From: Apostichopus japonicus
Taxonomy: Eukaryota > Echinodermata > Holothuroidea > Aspidochirotida > Stichopodidae
Length of the DNA: 64,000 nucleotides
Assembly: GCF_037975245.1 (NCBI RefSeq)
Contig: NC_092561.1
Span: 20,395,508-20,459,507, forward strand
Direction of reading: 5' to 3'
This document shows, in pieces, positions 12,301-21,708 of this stretch. The first letter of the stretch is position 1; every line of letters starts with the position of its first letter. A model generated the notes under the pieces. It made no database searches. It had not been told where the DNA came from and saw only the letters and a program-made list of their open reading frames with translations. A program made the translations under genes and the position numbers.

Positions 12301-15300
12301 TGCCATGCTAGCTGTTGGTGAGTTGAATCTGCTAGAACCGACTGGTTGTTACTGTTCTGGTCGAGATGAAAGCATGTGTCCAATTATAGGCCGAGATGAA
12401 AGCATGTGTCCAAGTAATGGTCTAGATAAAAGCATGTGTCCAATTAATGGTCTAGATAAAAGCATGCGTCCAATTCATGGTCGAGATGAAAGCATGTGTC
12501 CAATTCATGGTCGAGATGAAAGCATGTGTCCAATTCATGGTCTAGATAAAAGCATGTGTCCAATTCATGGTCTAGATAAAAGCATGTGTCCAATTATTGG
12601 TCGATATGAAAGCATGCGTCCAATTCATGGTTGAGATGAAAGCATGTGTCCAATTATTGGACGAAATGAAAGCATGTGTCCAATTAATGGTCTAGATAAA
12701 AGCATGTGTCCAATTCATGGTTGATATGAAAGCATGTGTCCAATTCATGGTCGAGATGAAAGCATGTGTCTAATTATTGGTCGAGATGAAAGCATGCGTC
12801 CAATAAAGGTTTTGATCTCCACCAAAACAGTAACAAAGAAGGGAACACCTTTAGTTTTAGTCTGATGCTTTCTATTGCTCGATCTCAGTGAATTGGCCCA
12901 AACATTTGGCTAAAAGAGTATATCATTGTGATTGTGTGTCTACTTTCTACACAATAATGCTGAAAAAGTATGTTTAGACCGTTGAAATTGAATGCATAGT
13001 TGGGCTTTAGGTCGTGCTGTATAAGAACCGACATCTTCTTCAGAAGATCTGCTAAGACTAACAAATAATGTAATAATTAATTAGTAACGAATGCCTGCTG
13101 AACGATGATTCAGGATTGTGAAACTTTATGCATACATTATCATTCAGTAATTACAATAGGATAATTATCTATATGTCTTTGCTAGAAAGGTAATGGTTGA
13201 TAAGTCTTCCACAAAGCATTTTTTAAAACTTAAAGAGAATTGTTTAAGTTATTCTGAAATGTTACTAAGAATTGTTTAAGTTATTCTGACAGTGTTGCAA
13301 AAATGTCTCCTTTTACCAGCTGTTTCAGTTGAAAAATTGTCTTAGAGAGATTATTGAAATTTTGATAGTTCTCTATATTGGTGTTAATATAACGTAGTGG
13401 ATTGTATGTTAATTTGACCTGTGACCTTGTCAATTTCCTCTTTCTGTGTCTAATCCCCTCAGCCACTTATCAAGCTGAGATTATCAATTAGTTATAGGAA
13501 AAACAAACATCTCCTGGAATGATGTAAAAATGTCTATTTTATCTTTTATTTTTTATTCTTTTCATCCTTTTACAGTTAGGTGTGTCATGAATAAGCATAA
13601 ATTCTTTGCTGACAAACTCTATAAGACAATGAAGGTAAATATATTCTTTCATCTGCTTTTGTTTCATTACTGTTGGAAGCTTTTAAAAGAATAATTTCCA
13701 TTTGGCTCTATAACTTCAGATTATCTCTACTCTTCTAGTACTTGAAAAATTCATTATATAAACAAAATTGATGTGTTTGTTTTCATCACAAAAGTTTATT
13801 GTTACAGCACACTTTCTACAATCCCACTGATACTATCACTGTAAGATATGTGATTATTGTGTTGTAAGTTCCATTAATTGTAAAACACATTTAGCTTTGC
13901 ATAGACAATAAAAGTAGCCAGTTATAACACAATTCATTGATCAGGACTTCCTTTCTTATCTGGAATTTAAACCTTTGTCTGTGATAAATCCAGGCTTTAC
14001 TGCACATAGAAAGAGCATTTTTTGAATTTCTTCATTGCAGGGAGCCGGTACTGACGATGAAACACTGAAGCGTATTGTGATATCAAGATGTGAAGTAGAC
14101 ATGGAGAACATTAAAGGAGAGTACCAGACAGCCTACAAGGAAACTCTGGGGAAAGCAATCTCTGTGAGTAATAATATATTTAACAGCTGTGACGGAGGAC
14201 CGATAATAAAAATGTATACTATTATTGACCACAGAATAATATCAAAAATGATTTTTTATTTTTTTTAAATTTTTTTTATTATAAATATATATATATTTTT
14301 TAACATGAGTATTTTATTTCATGTCTTTTTTTTGAGCAACAGAGAACATTTTACAAACATTAGAATTCAATGTATATGCTTTCAACAAGAGAAAGAAGAA
14401 AATGTTACCATGAATAGCAAGAACCAGTTATTATAAACTAAAAATAAAATGTTACAATTCTTAAATGCAGTATCTAAGGATCCATATGCAATCAGGGCAC
14501 AAACCTTTCCTGTCTGCAGATATTTTTGCAACTTCTAACAAAAATGTTCATTTCGATGAAAAATATTCAGAGTAGGAAACTTTTGCGTCAAGTTCTTTTC
14601 ACACGAATGTACCTTTTTTCATTATTAGTTAATGTATAAAGTTGAAGGAGAATTATTATATTGGAAGATCAGTTTCAGTTTTTAATTTTTACAAAGTATG
14701 CATAATACTTTAAAAAAAAAGTCTGTAAAGTATGATGGTAATGAAGCTTAAAATTGATTTTACTTATATACTAATAATGAATCATAAAATAATGTTAAAA
14801 TCATTAATAACTTTAAAATGTAATATAATATCATTATTGCTATGAATGAATCATATCACAAGGTAATATAACACATGCATTAATTGTAGGGCAAACTATT
14901 TAGTTGTTAACACAGACAGATTCATATATCATAGTATCATACCAGAATACAAAATTTGTAATTCATAATGAAATTAAAACTTTTATGATGGAAGCTAGAT
15001 AAAAATAGAAAACTCCACTGAATTGAAAATATGTTTATCTAGATGCGAAAGTTGTCATTAAGCTTTTTTTCGTCAACTTTTGGATCCTGGGTTGTGGTTA
15101 TTGGTTGGCACATTTCCTGTTAAGAAATAGCATCATAATTGAAAACTTTGTCAAAAAACTGTGTTCATGAACTTGGTATTATTTTAGATATGTTAATGCA
15201 TCCTGTGCACTGTCCATGTTATGATACTGTATCAAATGTTGTTTTCTTGTACACAGGGGGACACCTCTGGTGACTACAAGAAGATACTTGTGTCTCTGGT

Positions 15301-15316
15301 GGGCGGGGAGAACTGA
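392..15316 (+). CDS. Ankyrin-repeat/annexin fusion protein, 5'-partial, 19 exons
   Basis: Exons read from splice sites and frame: 392-466, 1029-1123, 1803-1878, 2270-2596, 3379-3496, 3911-3952, 4836-4915, 5511-5591, 5961-6091, 6531-6864, 7577-7658, 7827-7921, 8699-8812, 9310-9400, 10069-10205, 12128-12317, 13576-13634, 14041-14163, 15257-15316 (TGA). All 18 junctions are GT-AG and every phase matches, giving 2310 nt, 769 codons plus stop. Order: Pro/Gln-rich and poorly conserved N-terminus, basic KKK-rich stretch, ankyrin repeats, acidic linker, annexin core. Annexins bind acidic phospholipid membranes through calcium; ankyrin repeats bind proteins, so this product may tether a partner to membranes (inference). 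No initiator Met is assigned: the first exon enters in phase 0 and the gene starts left of the window. The fusion junction (6864/7577) is phase 0. An ATG at 7277 is open into exon 7577, so an annexin-only transcript is conceivable. Confidence 0.85.
1124..2269 (+). repeat. Introns with simple-sequence runs (poly-C, TA-rich)
   Basis: Apart from the small exon 1803-1878 this stretch is intron. It has an uninterrupted C run near 1373-1386 and an AT-rich patch near 1328-1338. I see no other gene or conserved element in it. Confidence 0.6.
2655..2795. repeat. Degenerate about 25-bp tandem repeat in an intron
   Basis: Six loose copies of a unit like GATCAGATAAAGTAGAAATAT follow the exon ending at 2596. 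No coding potential; simple intronic minisatellite. Confidence 0.75.
4195..4370. repeat. Imperfect tandem duplication, about 95-bp unit
   Basis: Two copies of a segment containing CATGCTT, then AAGCACT and ACTGA(C/T)AGTA, then AACAGTTCCTAA lie one after the other in the intron between exons 3952 and 4836. Confidence 0.7.
4951..5232 (+). mobile_element. tRNA-derived SINE
   Basis: The head (about 4951-5023) has a Pol III A box (GTGGTCAAGTGGTTAAGGC) and a B box (GGTTCGAGTCC). It is followed at 5033-5050 by TGTCCTTGGGCAAGGCAC, a core seen in many invertebrate tRNA-derived SINEs (recalled, not searched), then a non-tRNA body. It sits 35 bp after the donor of exon 4836-4915, in sense orientation. 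It is not a functional tRNA: the acceptor stem does not close. Confidence 0.85.
5511..6864 (+). other. Ankyrin-repeat segment and charged linker of the fusion gene
   Basis: Exons 5511-5591, 5961-6091 and 6531-6864. Residue numbers count from the first residue in the window. About residues 288-410 form one half and three recognisable ankyrin repeats: helix-turn signatures such as [34 protein letters not shown], and [11 protein letters not shown] followed by [16 protein letters not shown], then [20 protein letters not shown]. These match the TPLHxAxxxGxxxxVxxLLxxGAxxN consensus. A Lys run (GKKKKKEE) and an acidic run of Glu/Asp (about residues 418-445) follow and lead straight into the annexin core. 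Identity of the ankyrin family is certain enough; the binding partner is unknown. Confidence 0.85.
7918..8240. repeat. Segmental duplication covering an annexin donor site and CT-rich DNA
   Basis: The sequence across the donor of exon 7827-7921 (AAGGTTGGTACATATGATGG and the following TTGAAGAAGTTGTC) recurs at about 8185-8240. The CT-rich block plus the following ATATAAGTGATAGT at 7320-7470 recurs at 7985-8175. The second donor copy has no exon before it. Confidence 0.8.
8240..8615 (-). mobile_element. tRNA-derived SINE, copy 1, with a partial second copy
   Basis: On the - strand the head reads GGCTCAGTTGGTAAGAG (A box) and, further on, GGTTTGAATC (B box). The body (TGGGGGCGCCAGTCAGAAACC on + about 8525-8545) and the tail region with TTTTTATATATAATTATAAA match a second copy at 21.4 kb. 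The segment 8240-8372 is a truncated extra copy of the body and tail placed directly before the head. Confidence 0.75.
8943..9191 (+). other. Unexplained 82-codon open frame inside an annexin intron
   Basis: Between exons 8699-8812 and 9310-9400 an uninterrupted sense-strand frame runs from just after a TAA (8940-8942) to a TAG (9189-9191). Its translation looks protein-like, with stretches such as [18 protein letters not shown] and [19 protein letters not shown]. It has no upstream ATG and I do not recognise it. It may be an exon of a retroposed or inserted gene, or part of a transposon. It is not needed by the annexin frame, which is continuous without it. Confidence 0.35.
9428..9640. repeat. 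Polypyrimidine (CT-rich) tract
   Basis: About 210 bp of almost pure C and T on the + strand directly follows the donor of exon 9310-9400. Open frames crossing it on both strands are compositional artefacts. Confidence 0.85.
9821..10068 (+). repeat. Five 49-bp tandem copies, last one supplies the 3' splice site
   Basis: Each copy contains AAGTATTGTTTC(A/C)TTCTCA, TGTGTTTATGTAT and GATACAG. The first four continue into AATCAGGAAG or similar; the fifth joins the exon at 10069. The annexin acceptor is therefore the last of five near-identical acceptor-like sites. Confidence 0.85.
10215..10545. repeat. Direct tandem duplication, about 165-bp unit
   Basis: The block starting TTGTTGATGGTTTGGAG and ending near AAGCAGCTTTTTT at 10215-10380 is repeated at 10388-10545 with about 90 percent identity by eye. 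Confidence 0.8.
10730..12049. mobile_element. Non-autonomous DNA transposon, 1.3 kb, with TIRs
   Basis: The left end CAGGGGCGTATCCAGG and right end CCTGGATACGCCCCTG are perfect inverted repeats. The flanks carry a 5-bp direct repeat AATAT (10725-10729 and 12050-12054), a likely target-site duplication. The 5-bp TSD would fit a hAT5-like or related family (inference). There is no transposase; the interior has A-rich and C/G runs and a second inserted element. It lies in the annexin intron 10206-12127. Confidence 0.8.
11071..11913. mobile_element. Second DNA element nested inside the 1.3-kb element
   Basis: The ends CATGGGCGGCGATCC (from 11073) and GGATAGCCGCCCATG (to 11913) are inverted repeats with one mismatch. 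CATATG lies on both sides (11065-11070 and 11914-11919). No coding capacity is seen. The nesting shows that it arrived after the outer element. Confidence 0.6.
12359..12811. repeat. 30-bp minisatellite, about 15 copies
   Basis: The unit is GGTC(T/G)AGAT(A/G)AAAGCATGTGTCC plus AATT and four variable bases. It starts about 40 bp after the donor of exon 12128-12317. Because the unit is a multiple of three and mostly stop-free, the annexin frame stays open through about 10 units (GRDESMCPI-like decapeptide) until a TGA near 12632. Confidence 0.9.
14164..15256 (+). other. AT-rich last intron, no features
   Basis: The last annexin intron is very AT-rich (runs of TTTTTTATT and ATATATAT near 14250-14300). 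I see no gene, SINE or repeat in it. Confidence 0.6.
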
Positions 15317-15550
15317 GGTCTGGAACCATTAACGGCCCCCACACAGAGAGGATGGATGCCCCTTTAACGGCCCCCACGCAGAGAGGATGGATGCCCCTGT
15401 ATTTTACAAACTGCCAGAAAGTTTGCTGGTTAACTGAGGTCTGGAACCATTAACGGCCCCACACAGAGAGGATGGATGCCCCTTTAACGGCCCCCACGCA
15501 GAGAGGATGGATGCCCCTGTATTTTACAAACTGCCAGAAAGTTTGCTGGT
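15311..15550 (+). repeat. Tandem duplication of the stop codon and proximal 3' UTR
   Basis: A 120-bp unit beginning AACTGAGGTCTGGAACCATT is present twice (15311-15430, 15431-15550). The first copy contains the annexin TGA stop. Each copy also contains a nested about 39-bp doublet with GAGAGGATGGATGCCCCT. Confidence 0.9.
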
Positions 15551-16139
15551 TGCCTCCCAGACAGCCTGGACTTTCCCTGAGTAATGTATAACAGAAGATA
15601 TCACGACAGAGTGTGGTTAATGAAACAGCACATTAGCAGTTTCAGAAATTTAGTATGATTTCTGGTTCACCAGGTAACATTCTAACCCAGCCCTGTGTAG
15701 AACTCCTCTGGTTATCATTTTACATTTTCACCCATCCTCTCTGCATTTCCTCTCGAAATAAGTCTATTTTGGGTCGGTTGAGTGAATATGATATTTAAAG
15801 GAAGACAATGATGACAATTTTAGGAGTAATTTTTTCGGAAGAACATGTGAAATTTGTGTATTTTAGTCAATTTTCTTGCTCATTTCAAAAATATTTCAGA
15901 ATGATTCATTCATGATCAGGGAAACTAGAGAAATTTTTCAATTAGTCTTTCACTTATTATCATGACGATTTTGCGGACTTCCATTTTCTTCCGCTTGTGA
16001 GAGAGAAGTCATGTCTCCAGGTTTGACTCTTATCATCTTTCTTTTCTCTTGTGAAAATCAAAAGATGTTTCTTTGATATCTGCAAACGCTAGACTAGTTG
16101 GTAATTAATTACACCTTTTTGCGTCAATGTCACTATGTC

Positions 16140-16145
16140 AATAAA
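16140..16145 (+). promoter_or_regulatory. Candidate annexin polyadenylation signal
   Basis: AATAAA about 820 bp after the stop. Others exist further on (for example 19127-19132), so which is used cannot be told from sequence alone. Confidence 0.35.
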
Positions 16146-18259
16146 ATATCATGTTATAATGCTTGACCAAAATTTATATAAATGTAGGTGTAATGGAACA
16201 GCAATTACCATTGCATTTTCTACTGGCTGGTAGACTGTTTGAAGAGACTATAATCATAACACAAAAATTGCTAGATATCATGTCCCAATTGGCCAAATAT
16301 TTCTCCAGTTTAAGAGGGATGTACTTGCATCGTATTCATAATTCTGTGACCATTTTTGTACCATAAATTTTAACTAGTTTTTACCCTTTTTTTTTAAAAG
16401 TTTTATAGACCCTTTCAATGTATTTTAGACACATCTTTAGTTTAGCTAAATGATAACATAAGTTGGTAGATATTTTTTTAGTATTTGTCATTGCTAAACA
16501 TTAAACTGAAATTAGTGATTCAATGTTTGTATATTTTGGCACGGTTGTAAATTTTTTCTTTGTGAAAACGAAATATTGCATGTAACTTGGTCTGATAGCT
16601 GCGGTTTCAGTGTATCATATGGGGGTTATATGGTTCAGTTGTGGATTTGGTATTTGATATTTATTCTTATAATGTTTTGATTAATGTATTAAAATATATG
16701 TTCTTCCATAATTTTAAATTTCAACTCTCTTTTAGCAAAGTAGAAACTAAATTTCGAAAGTCTAGGTGTTCTTTTTTTCGCATTTGTCCAGGAAAGTGAT
16801 TTTAGTGGCATTGTTTTTAGTGTTAGTTTATGAATACATATGCTAATTGTATCCATTTCAGTTTTAGCATTATGTGATTTCAAAATGAATTAAACTATTT
16901 TTGTAGTAAATAATAATTGTAAATTTATATACATAAACAAAGTTATTGTGTGGATGGCTGTGTAAAAGAATGATGTTCCATTCAACAGCCAGAAAAGAAA
17001 ACTGGTAAGCATTGGTTACTGACAACATTCTACAAACGTATTAATGTTTTCTTTGATATTGTTGTTATCGTTACATCAGGTTGACAGTGATAACAATGGA
17101 AATGGTCATTATTTAGCTAGTTGCATTCTATGAGTGGAGTGGTGGAAGGTCCAGCTATTGTAAAATTCCTCATTAACTAAGTAAAGAGCCAATCCAATAG
17201 ACTTCCCTCGAACGATATCAGGATTTTTAATAAAGCTAGCCTAACAAATACCAATTTGCTTTCAAAGGAGGCCCTTGAAATCACATTCCAACAGAAAATT
17301 GCTCTTTGCAAGAAAGTAACTAGCCTGTTTGCTCAGATGGATTCCTGGTCCAATATGCCAGTAATGCTAGATGGGGTAGTTCTGCTTCATAGCAGTGTAA
17401 ATCAGAGGTCCATACTCACCCTCAGACTGTTAGCTGGTGTAAGAAGTTATTACTGATAGTGAGAGAGACAAGACTAAAGTAATTATTTTTATCTTATTGA
17501 TAGTTCATAGAGTACCTACAATGTCATAAAATGCGCCTTGGCTATAAATATCTGCTGTTTCTATATGTAGGCCTTCTATGCACAGCAGGGCACAGTAAAT
17601 GGATCAATTTAATGGTAAATTTAATAGGTTCCAAATTTCTAGGTTCCTTATTTTTTCTTTCATTCTTTCAGCTTGAGCTACACTTTTAAGTTATCGATGT
17701 TTTTATTGATCTTTTCACCCCTTTATATTTATACGACAGTGAAACCTTGATGCAACCTTAGAAGAGATAGGATAAAAAGTTATTTATTCTGCTCAGAGAA
17801 GGAATTGTTCACCTTGATTTTCAAACCTTGATTTCCAAACCTTGACTTTTATCAAAAAATTTCATAAGAATAGTTACTTATTTTACATTTATAAATTATA
17901 TTCATTAATATCCGTAACCAATTTTTTCAAAAATGACCACTCTTTGCAAATGATGTAAAGTTTCTTGTCATTTATCTTAGTTGTGGAAAATAAATAAAAG
18001 ACACTCTCCATTCTAACTGGAAATGCGGAAGTCTGTGCAAGGAAAATGAGGAAATACCAAGCCCGTTTTGATGTCATTTTAATGTTTTGGGGGTGCAGGA
18101 GATGTTAATGTACTGAATATTAATGTACAATTAATGTACAGTATATTAATGTACAATGTGCTACTTATTAATATCACTTAAGTTATCAGAGATGGTCATT
18201 AACAGCTATGGAATCCTGTAATGTCTTATTTCGTCCATTGTTTCGCGTACTGTTGAATA

Positions 18260-18470
18260 TGCATATTATAGTTTGCATATTTATTTATATTATATGCATA
18301 TTTATATATGCATATATTATATATATGCATATTTATATATTTATATGCATATATATATAAATATATATATACATATGTGCATATTATATTTTGCACATTT
18401 ATTTATAATATATGCATATATATATATATATATGCATACATATATATATATATATATATGCATATTTATT
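18260..18470. repeat. AT-rich palindromic microsatellite (ATATGCATAT)
   Basis: About 200 bp of repeated TATATGCATATTTATATA-like sequence, which can fold on itself. Frames through it encode only Ile/Tyr/His/Met-rich artefacts. Confidence 0.9.
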
Positions 18471-21339
18471 TAGTTTTAAGTAGTGACGAATGTTTTTGAA
18501 ACATCTATTGTTCTACATCCTTTAAACTTACAGCAATCAAATATAATTTATTCTCTGTAACTTAAATCTAGGCGACTGCTTATAAAGATATGATCTGTGA
18601 TCAAACATTCAGTTGCAAATCAGTTAAATGATTTGGGACCGTGATGTATTTATTTTTTAACATTCGTTAGTACGCGAAACATGGCACGATTTGTGCCATG
18701 CATGTACATTCGGTGTTACTTAATATTCAAATCTTCACCTTGAATTGTGAATATTGATTATTTTTCATAGAGTGGCATTTTTTAGCAAAGACTCAAAACT
18801 TAAAGAAATGGAAATCAACATAAGACCTGTGTATTTAATAATGAACCCAACTTCCCTTTGTCTTTTCCTCCTCGTTAATTATGTTAATTTCCTGTATAAA
18901 AGGGTTTCTGCGCTGTTTGAATGTGTAGAAGAGAGAGTAACATTTGAGGACACACAGTCACCACAATCCCCCACGACTAAATTTGTAGGAAAAATGTAAG
19001 GTTTAAGTAAGAAACTTTAGAATCTATCCCTAAATATTCCATCAAGTATATCAAACTTTAAATTTATGAATTATTTTTTGTATATGTAATTATTTATATT
19101 TGTCATTCCAGTGTCAAAATGTTTCAAATAAATTTTTAAACAGTGGTTTGCTGTTCTCGTGGTATCTCTCATATCATCGCCTGCCATATGAGGACTCTTA
19201 AACAGGTCATCGGGATTGGCCCCAAATATGAACTAAACAACAACGCTAGCAGTTTCAAGTACTCTACAAGAGGCTCTGAACTTCCATATTATTTCTAGAC
19301 ACATAGGAGGGTTTAATTACACATTTTCATATCTCAAACATTCAGAATGCTTTGAGGGTGACAATAAAATCCTTTTAGAAATCTAAGCATTAGTGACCAA
19401 TGACCATCATTTGATTATCTTGTGTAACCAAATGATTTTCGAGGTTTGTTTATAACGGTGCAATGCTTTTGAAATTCTTGATGTATTTAACAATTCATTT
19501 AACAATCAATTTACGAAACGGTCAATTTACCAGAAGCTCTTGATCATGTGCTGCACTGGAAAGCTTCGCATTCTCTCTTACTTTAGCTCAAACATGAAAT
19601 TGTCGGTCCCAAGATGAGAAACCAAAATTAAACTAGTTGATCCCAATTGCAAGTACTCCTGCAAATAGCTTGTAAAATTGTGCACAGGATAATCTCAAAT
19701 TTCAGTGTACCCTTATATTTGAAAGCAATTGGGATTTATAAATTATCAATACAGGCTATACCCATATCCTCAACCCCCCCCCCCCCCCCCTCATCCAGCC
19801 AGAGGTAACAAGTTACAGGTCAACAATCTGTATGTGAAAACATAATAAAAACGTTCAAACAAAGTATATGATACGACTAGAACAGTTTACTGTACAGTGT
19901 TTTAATTTTATTCCATTTTAAGTCACTGATTCATGTCAATACAACATAAATTATCAAAATTCTTTTACTCATTAATATTTTTCCTCATTTTGTTGATTTT
20001 TTTTCTTTATTAAAAATTGATACCATTGAAGTTAATTTTATTGCTATCAATGTGCTTTGACTTAACCACTTCAAGAAAGGCAATTGTTTACAATTACAGT
20101 ATAATGCACCTTCCTACTGGAATAAATTTATTTTTTATTGAGAACAAACAGTTCCAGCACTTCACTTTGCCAGAACCCCACATGCACTAAACACACATTT
20201 ATATATATATAATTATATATATGATATAACTTAATATTCGTTCTAGAAGTATTAATACAAACTTTAAAAAGAATTTAAAACATGTGCAAAAACTTGAATT
20301 CATGACAGTTCTTTTAATCAAACTAACTAAACAACCATGATATCCATTCACTGATGCATACAATGAAAGAAACATGTTGTTTAGCAACATCATTATAAAT
20401 ACTTTATCATTAAAAAATGTCATAAATTGAGCAAGATATTGCTAGTATAGTACCCTGCAGAAGTTTCAAGAAGTAAAATCTTTGGCTTAAAAATTCATGA
20501 TTGCACCTCAACCTGTGAACAGCAAACCATTGGTGGTTGGGTGGATGTGCTTTTGGCATGATAAATAATATATAACTTACCAATGAATGCATGAAGAAAA
20601 ATACCCTGCCTGTGTCCACAAAGAGAAGATTCTTAAAAATTACAATAAGACTTAGTTATAATATATACACACAAACTTTGCTTTATAATAAGAGTGTACA
20701 CACAGACTCACACAAATACATGTTATATCTCACTGGAGGAGAAACTGATGGCATAAGAGGTCTGTTTGAAAAGGTTGTTGGCATTAAGCTCCCAGTTGTA
20801 ACCTACCCTAGTTGTACCCTAGGTGTACCCCTAGGTGATAGCCCAGCTATTACTACACATCAATGCCTTACACCCTCTGCTACATGTGTAGTAGGTCACA
20901 TATGAAAGAAAACGAGTATGGTAGAGGTGAGAAAAAAAGAATAATAATTAAACTTCAAGCCCTGTGTATACCAAGTTTGAAATTGACAAGAATTATCCAC
21001 CATCATTACAAAACTTTGACCAATTTGAAAAAACAAGTAAACTTTAAAACCTGTATATAAAAAATTTGAAATTGACAAGAATCATCCACATTCATTATGA
21101 AACATTTGAACGATTACTCTTTGGGTCGATAGTGAAGTATGTTTTATATCCATCTCGCTTTCAGAAACATCCCTGTTTTAACTTTAAATGCGACAGTCAC
21201 TCATGACTCACATTGACCACTTGAATATACAGAGATATTCTGAACAAGCAAAACATGTCACCAATACAAATGTCACCTGGTGCAGGTTTAACAATATAAA
21301 TATATTTACACAATTAAATGAATAAATCGATAACTGACT

Positions 21340-21650
21340 GGGATTAATTTTAGACAAAATGGAAATGAGCAAAGATATTTATGGCTAGAACAGGATTAGA
21401 ACCAGTGGCAGTACCATTGGGTTATAAGCACAGCGCTATACCAACTGAGCTCTCCAGACCTTAGTTGGTGGTGCTTCATACACAGCCATATCCTTACTGG
21501 GGGCGCTAGTTAGAAACCACAGTGCCCTGCATACCATGTAACCACGGACCACGCCCAGTTTCAACTGATACAACCCATAAAATGGTAGGGATGGGATTTC
21601 AAGAGAAATTCCGCTTTTTATATATAATTGTTAAAGTAAATGAATAATGA
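21340..21650 (-). mobile_element. tRNA-derived SINE, copy 2
   Basis: Same family and orientation as the copy at 8.4 kb. The - strand head includes GAGCTCAGTTGGTATAGCGC (A box region) and a degenerate B box (GGTTCTAATCC). The + strand body has GGGGGCGCTAGTTAGAAACC and the tail has TTTTTATATATAATTGTTAAA. It lies just beyond the stop codon of the - strand gene at 21709. Confidence 0.8.
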
Positions 21651-21708
21651 ATATCAGCTGCAAATTGTTCCTGAGTTGTCACGAAGGCCTTTGATGGGAA
21701 TGACATGT

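Larger units (their letters stand above)
7577..15316 (+). other. Annexin core, four repeats
   Basis: The nine exons from 7577 encode 316 residues, the usual length of an annexin core. It opens with GTV and [15 protein letters not shown], typical of annexin repeat 1. Type II calcium sites (GxGT, then 38 residues, then Asp/Glu) are present in all four repeats: KGFGTDE with GELSG, KGLGTDE with GDTSG, SWGTDE with KEMSG, and KGAGTDD with GDTSG. Repeat 2 reads [20 protein letters not shown], close to vertebrate annexin A7/A11-type sequences. It ends LVSLVGGEN, the normal annexin C-terminus. The core looks fully functional; only the N-terminal partner is unusual. Confidence 0.95.
16146..21708. other. 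AT-rich intergenic DNA between converging genes
   Basis: This lies between the annexin 3' end (+) and the 3' end of a - strand gene. Short open frames here show no family resemblance and no exon-like boundaries. It contains the TATGCATA-type low-complexity block at 18260-18470, a C run at 19777-19790, and no supported gene. Confidence 0.6.
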
